64,000 nucleotides of DNA from Halomonas sp. 'Soap Lake #6' (GTDB lineage: Bacteria > Pseudomonadota > Gammaproteobacteria > Pseudomonadales > Halomonadaceae), in the NCBI RefSeq assembly GCF_003031405.1, contig NZ_CP020469.1:3410001-3474000 (forward strand), in the 5' to 3' direction. The translations under genes were made by a program, and so were the position numbers. The notes beneath the pieces were generated by a model. The model did not search any database and was not told the origin of the DNA. It saw only the letters and a list, made by a program, of their open reading frames with translations. Shown piece after piece: positions 60,635 to 64,000 of this stretch. Each line of letters opens with the position of its first letter. Position 1 is the first letter of the stretch.

Positions 60635-61540
60635 TTAGACCCAGCGGGAATCCGCTGTGAACGCAACGGTAAACCAGCAGAGCTCGGGTGCTATGGAGAT
60701 TCCCTCGGAGATCTGTCCACGAATATCATCCAGCTCCGCAACACCTTTCTCACTGGCAAAATCAGGCGATGTCACAATATGGATCTCAATGAAATAACCA
60801 CGCCCGCTTTTGGCCACATGGCTGGTGTAGGAAAGCACTCCCTCCCGCTGCATCACAGGAACCATTGCCGCATGGACCTCGCTGTCCAAAGCGCTGGGAG
60901 CGATAAGAAAAATATCCCGCAACGCACGCCGCACAATACCGATAGGAACGGGGAGCAGGCAGAGTGTCAGTATCGCTAGTAGGAAGGAGTCGACATAAGG
61001 CGTGAGGTAGGCATAGCTGGTTCTTTCCATCACCCACGCAACAGCAAAGGCCAGCAGCAGTGCAGCGGTAATCGATGCCGCCATTACCCACCCATGCATA
61101 TCGATACGCACCAGTTCAGAACCAACCTGGCGATTCAGTTTTCGCTGATAAAATGCCATAGCAGTACATACTGCTGTTACTACGATGGCATAAAGAATGG
61201 CGATACCAAAAGCGAGTTCATTACCACCATCCATTAACCCCTGCACAGCGTTCAAGAACGCGTAAAAACACAGCAGCAGTAAAATGCTGCCATTCAGGCC
61301 TGCTACAAGCGGCTCAAGGTGCCAATAGCCATGCTGGAAACGTTGGCTGGCTTCACGCACTACCAAACGCGCAACCACTAGCGCCAGCCCCGACATGGCG
61401 GCGTCAATAGCGGAAAAGACGCCATCGAAGAGGACAGAGCGAGAACCGGATAAGAGACCGAAGACAATCCCCAGGGTGGAGACGCCCAGGGTTACCAGAA
61501 TAGATATTTTCAGAGCACGCTGCTCAAGGGTGGCCGTCAT
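60635..61540 (-). CDS. Cation diffusion facilitator (CDF) family transporter
   Basis: A 301-aa protein with five or six membrane helices in residues 10-200 and a C-terminal cytoplasmic domain (LDSEVHAAMVPVMQREG, YFIEIHIVTSPDF). Motif FDGVFSAIDA in TM2 matches the CDF family, but the second TM2 aspartate is shifted (D-x6-D rather than D-x3-D), and the TM5 stretch IDMHGWVMAASI lacks the usual HxxxD. It belongs to the predicted Co/Zn/Cd transporter subgroup rather than the YiiP/ZitB group. Ion specificity cannot be stated. Confidence 0.82.
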   Translation of the reverse strand: MTATLEQRALKISILVTLGVSTLGIVFGLLSGSRSVLFDGVFSAIDAAMSGLALVVARLVVREASQRFQHGYWHLEPLVAGLNGSILLLLCFYAFLNAVQGLMDGGNELAFGIAILYAIVVTAVCTAMAFYQRKLNRQVGSELVRIDMHGWVMAASITAALLLAFAVAWVMERTSYAYLTPYVDSFLLAILTLCLLPVPIGIVRRALRDIFLIAPSALDSEVHAAMVPVMQREGVLSYTSHVAKSGRGYFIEIHIVTSPDFASEKGVAELDDIRGQISEGISIAPELCWFTVAFTADSRWV

Positions 61541-61604
61541 GGTCTATCTCTTTTTGAAAGCTGACTCTCTATCGTAGCCAAACCATTTTAAAAGAGCGAC
61601 GCGA

Positions 61605-62309
61605 TCAGCACTGTTTAATATCCCCGTTAGCATATTTTATCCATGTTTTACCTAGGTGGTTACGCAGTTCCCGCCCTACGCGCTCTCCATCCCGGGCTTC
61701 TAAAGCCACCATGATAGCCTCGTGCTCTTCCATTGCCGTTGCCCACTTTTCATTTTTTTGATTTGAAAGGTAACGAACGCGATACAGCTGACGGCTCAGA
61801 TTAGCGTGCATATCAACCAGCGTGGTATTGCCCGAAAGCGCCACGATCCGGTTGTGAATATCTTGGTTTAAACGAAAGTAGTTCTGACGATCACGTCTTA
61901 AAAAAGCAGCCTTCATTTCATAATGAAGTGCTTGCAACTCTGCAATATCGTCATCGCTGGCATTGGCGCACGTTAACTCTGCTGCTGCCTGCTCAAGCAC
62001 ACTTAAGACATACGCCTTCTCTTTCATATCGGCGGGGCTTACATCCGCCACCACGGCACCTCGGTTTGGTGATATCACTACCAGCCCTTCCGCAGCAAGA
62101 ATCTTCAGCGCCTCCCGCAAAGGGGTACGTGATACTTGAAGTTCAACCGCCAATGTCCGTTCAGGCAAACGTTGGCCAGGCTGAAAATGGTCCATCACGA
62201 TATGTTCACGCAGGTAATTCGCGACTTTCTCCACAAGTCCAGGCTGATTTGGCTGGGTGACTTCTTCCATTGGCATATTCACATAGTAAGCGAGCGCCAA
62301 GAATGGCAT
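61605..62309 (-). CDS. GntR-family transcriptional regulator, FCD domain
   Basis: A 234-aa regulator: winged helix at residues about 24-90 (YLREHIVMDHFQPGQRLPERTLA, VSRTPLREALKILAAEG), then an FCD domain with the metal-binding Asp/His pattern (FRLNQDIHNRIVALSG, EEHEAIMVALEARD). It is divergent from the SAF-domain oxidoreductase, its probable target. Start choice is uncertain: ATGs at 62309 and 62276 both lack a clear RBS, and the former overlaps a TGGCATACCA site. Confidence 0.87.
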   Translation of the reverse strand: MPFLALAYYVNMPMEEVTQPNQPGLVEKVANYLREHIVMDHFQPGQRLPERTLAVELQVSRTPLREALKILAAEGLVVISPNRGAVVADVSPADMKEKAYVLSVLEQAAAELTCANASDDDIAELQALHYEMKAAFLRRDRQNYFRLNQDIHNRIVALSGNTTLVDMHANLSRQLYRVRYLSNQKNEKWATAMEEHEAIMVALEARDGERVGRELRNHLGKTWIKYANGDIKQC

Positions 62310-62449
62310 ACCAAAAAAACTCTTTCAAACAAATAGCGTTAAAATCGTGATTTTTTAAATTCATATTTATCAACATCATAAATACAAAAGAAGGCGTCTC
62401 AATACCAAAGTATTAACACCAACCAATTGACCCTAAAAATGGTATACCA
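62304..62449. promoter_or_regulatory. Two TGGTATACCA-type operator sites
   Basis: A perfect 10-bp palindrome TGGTATACCA is at 62440-62449, 60 bp before the oxidoreductase start. A one-mismatch copy TGGCATACCA is at 62304-62313, over the first codons of the divergent GntR gene. The sequence resembles known GntR/FCD sites (TGGTnnnACCA-like). Sites at both promoters suggest control of the target and autoregulation. Confidence 0.65.
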
Positions 62450-62509
62450 CTACATTCCATACATACGTTCACTAAAACGCTCACCTCGTTAGCGACATGA
62501 AGGCACAAC

Positions 62510-63979
62510 GTGTCATCGCAGCAGTCTGACCAGCAAAGGGAAACCCCACACCCTATGAACTACTTACAACATTTTGAAAAAGACAAGGTGGTTGAGGCCT
62601 GTATCGCGGGCGCTGGCGACTTTGGCCGCGGTGTTTTGCGCCAAGCACGGCAGATGGAAAAACTATCAGCGCGTATCGCAATCGACATTAATCCTGAAAA
62701 AGCAGCTGAAGCACTGCGCCATGCGGGCATCTCTAACACACAAATAATGGTATGCCATTCTCAAAGTGATGCTGAAATCGCGTGGCAAAAAGGGTTGTTT
62801 ATCGCCACCGCTGCCTTTGAAACCATTCAATCACTTCCCTTCGATATTTTAGTGGAGTCCACCGGCATTCCTGATGCAGGTGCACGCTATGCAGAAGCCG
62901 CGTTACTGGCAGGTAAGCACGTTGGCATTGCCACTAAAGAGACAGAATCTGTAGTGGGTCCATATTTGACTCGCCTAGCCTATCAACAGGGTCGCCTATT
63001 CACGCCATTAGATGGCGACCAGCCTAGTCTGCTTATTGGCTTGCTCACCTGGGCCAAAACCCTGGGCTTTGAAATTATTGCAGCAGGTAAAAGTAGTGAA
63101 TATGACTTTATATGGGATGAAGCAAGTAGCACCGTTACCTGTAATGGCACTGAGTTCCCTGCCCCCGGTTTAAACGAGCTATGGGAGTTGCCAACAGGAC
63201 GTGAGCGTGAGGTGGTGGAGGCTCGCAGCAAATTACTCGCTGCAATCCCACAAATTTCGGTGCCCGACCTGTGCGAAATGGTCAACGTGGCTAATGCCAC
63301 TGGATTAAGCCCAGACCTACCTGAATTTCACGCCATGGTGCTGCGCACAGCGGAAGTACCCACACTGTTGGATCTTCAGACTCAAGGCGGCGTACTGCAG
63401 GAGCTTGAGCGCTTGGAGGTATTTAACTGCCTACGCCGCCCGGACGAGCTTAGCTTTGCTGGGGGGGTCTTTGTGGTGGTGCGCTGTGAAGATCCCCATG
63501 TATGGGGCCTGCTGCGGGATAAAGGTCATGTATTAAGCCGCAGCGGCAATAGTGCAATGATTTACCTACCCCGCCACCTGCTAGGTTTGGAAGCACCGAT
63601 TTCACTTTTGGATGTGGTCATCAATGGCCAAACTTCCGGCGGCGGACAGGCCACGACGCCTAAATTTGATCTCACCGCGCGCACCACACAGTCCATTAAG
63701 GCAGGCCAAAAGCTAGCGATGCGCGGTCACCACCGGCATATCGAGGGTTTACGCCCGGAGCTTCACCCCGCCGCGCCACTATCATCAACTGAAAAAGTAC
63801 CGTTTTATCTGCTTCCTGGTGCTGACGTGATTCGTGATATTGCACCGAACCAACCGATCACCTTAGCGGATGTTGCGTTGCCTGAATCTACTTTAAAACG
63901 GCTGCGCGAAAAACAGGACCAGTTGTTCAAACTGGATATATCAGCCCCCGAAGCCACAGTCGTTAGCACGCACGACTAA
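62510..63979 (+). CDS. NAD(P)-binding oxidoreductase with C-terminal SAF domain (homoserine dehydrogenase-like)
   Basis: A 489-aa protein. The Rossmann domain begins at GAGDFGRG (residues 34-41), followed by a homoserine-dehydrogenase-like middle region with STGIPDAGARYAEAALLAGKH and KETESVVGP. A C-terminal SAF domain spans about 385-455 (MRGHHRHIEGLRPELHPAAP, LLPGADVIRDIAPNQPITLADV in parts). This is the COG4091-type family, in which some members act on sugar acids such as apionate, but I cannot name the substrate. The GTG at 62510 has GAAGG upstream; an ATG at 62555 is an alternative. It is divergent from the FCD regulator and close to the window edge, so partner genes may follow. Confidence 0.82.
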   Translation: MSSQQSDQQRETPHPMNYLQHFEKDKVVEACIAGAGDFGRGVLRQARQMEKLSARIAIDINPEKAAEALRHAGISNTQIMVCHSQSDAEIAWQKGLFIATAAFETIQSLPFDILVESTGIPDAGARYAEAALLAGKHVGIATKETESVVGPYLTRLAYQQGRLFTPLDGDQPSLLIGLLTWAKTLGFEIIAAGKSSEYDFIWDEASSTVTCNGTEFPAPGLNELWELPTGREREVVEARSKLLAAIPQISVPDLCEMVNVANATGLSPDLPEFHAMVLRTAEVPTLLDLQTQGGVLQELERLEVFNCLRRPDELSFAGGVFVVVRCEDPHVWGLLRDKGHVLSRSGNSAMIYLPRHLLGLEAPISLLDVVINGQTSGGGQATTPKFDLTARTTQSIKAGQKLAMRGHHRHIEGLRPELHPAAPLSSTEKVPFYLLPGADVIRDIAPNQPITLADVALPESTLKRLREKQDQLFKLDISAPEATVVSTHD

Positions 63980-64000
63980 CCCTTCATCGCGGGATAAGAA

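Overview
The window looks like a chromosomal segment of a moderately GC-rich, marine or halophilic gammaproteobacterium. The gene set (several TRAP transporters, tetronate catabolism, a PuuB-like oxidase, paired heme-uptake systems) and the protein sequences fit Halomonadaceae (Halomonas and relatives) best. That placement is my inference from family resemblance, not from a search. No rRNA, tRNA, CRISPR array, complete insertion sequence or phage module was seen.

Layout. (1) 1-4454: remains of an amine or polyamine-type catabolic locus, with an aldehyde dehydrogenase, a GntR/FCD regulator and an FAD-dependent amine oxidoreductase, followed by a decayed class III aminotransferase joined to a decayed polar amino acid ABC ATPase. 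(2) 4674-10527: a short-chain dehydrogenase, then an RND efflux pair (adaptor and pump) divergent from a TetR regulator across a palindromic operator. (3) 10501-21953: a large minus-strand operon for four-carbon sugar acids: ltnD, otnK, otnC, otnI, denD, a DctPQM TRAP transporter, an aldehyde dehydrogenase and a second beta-hydroxyacid dehydrogenase. It is read away from a divergent LacI-type regulator, with a perfect 32-bp palindrome between them. (4) 22017-28863: a second TRAP operon (asparaginase, dctP, dctQ, dctM, RidA, amidase) divergent from a FadR-type regulator. (5) 28864-31832: a noncoding AT-rich stretch, a lone RhlA/PhaG-type acyltransferase, a LysR regulator and a DUF1127 protein.

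(6) 31942-55637 is a 24-kb heme-acquisition island, all but one gene on the plus strand. It holds hemP, a heme TonB receptor, a HemS-type heme-handling protein and a heme ABC importer; then an ECF sigma/anti-sigma pair with heme oxygenase; then a second sigma/anti-sigma pair, two HasR-type receptors with signalling domains, the hemophore HasA, its type I exporter (HasD, HasE, TolC-like HasF) and a YbaN protein. A small remnant of a second hasA lies between the two hasR genes, so the receptor-hemophore unit appears to have been duplicated and one hemophore lost. A PIN-toxin remnant, a pentanucleotide repeat and an unrecognised 65-aa gene separate the two halves.

(7) 55684-60180: a degradative HMG-CoA reductase, a TctA-family permease and a 77-aa two-helix membrane protein, divergent from a MocR regulator with three copies of a 9-bp box between them. 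This looks like a mevalonate-type utilisation locus with an unusually reduced transporter. (8) 60228-63979: an MliC-like lipoprotein, a CDF-family cation transporter, a GntR/FCD regulator and a divergent SAF-domain oxidoreductase, with TGGTATACCA-type sites next to both regulator and target.

Most operons here pair one importer with its catabolic enzymes and a local one-component regulator. The heme island differs in using Fur-type sites plus cell-surface signalling.
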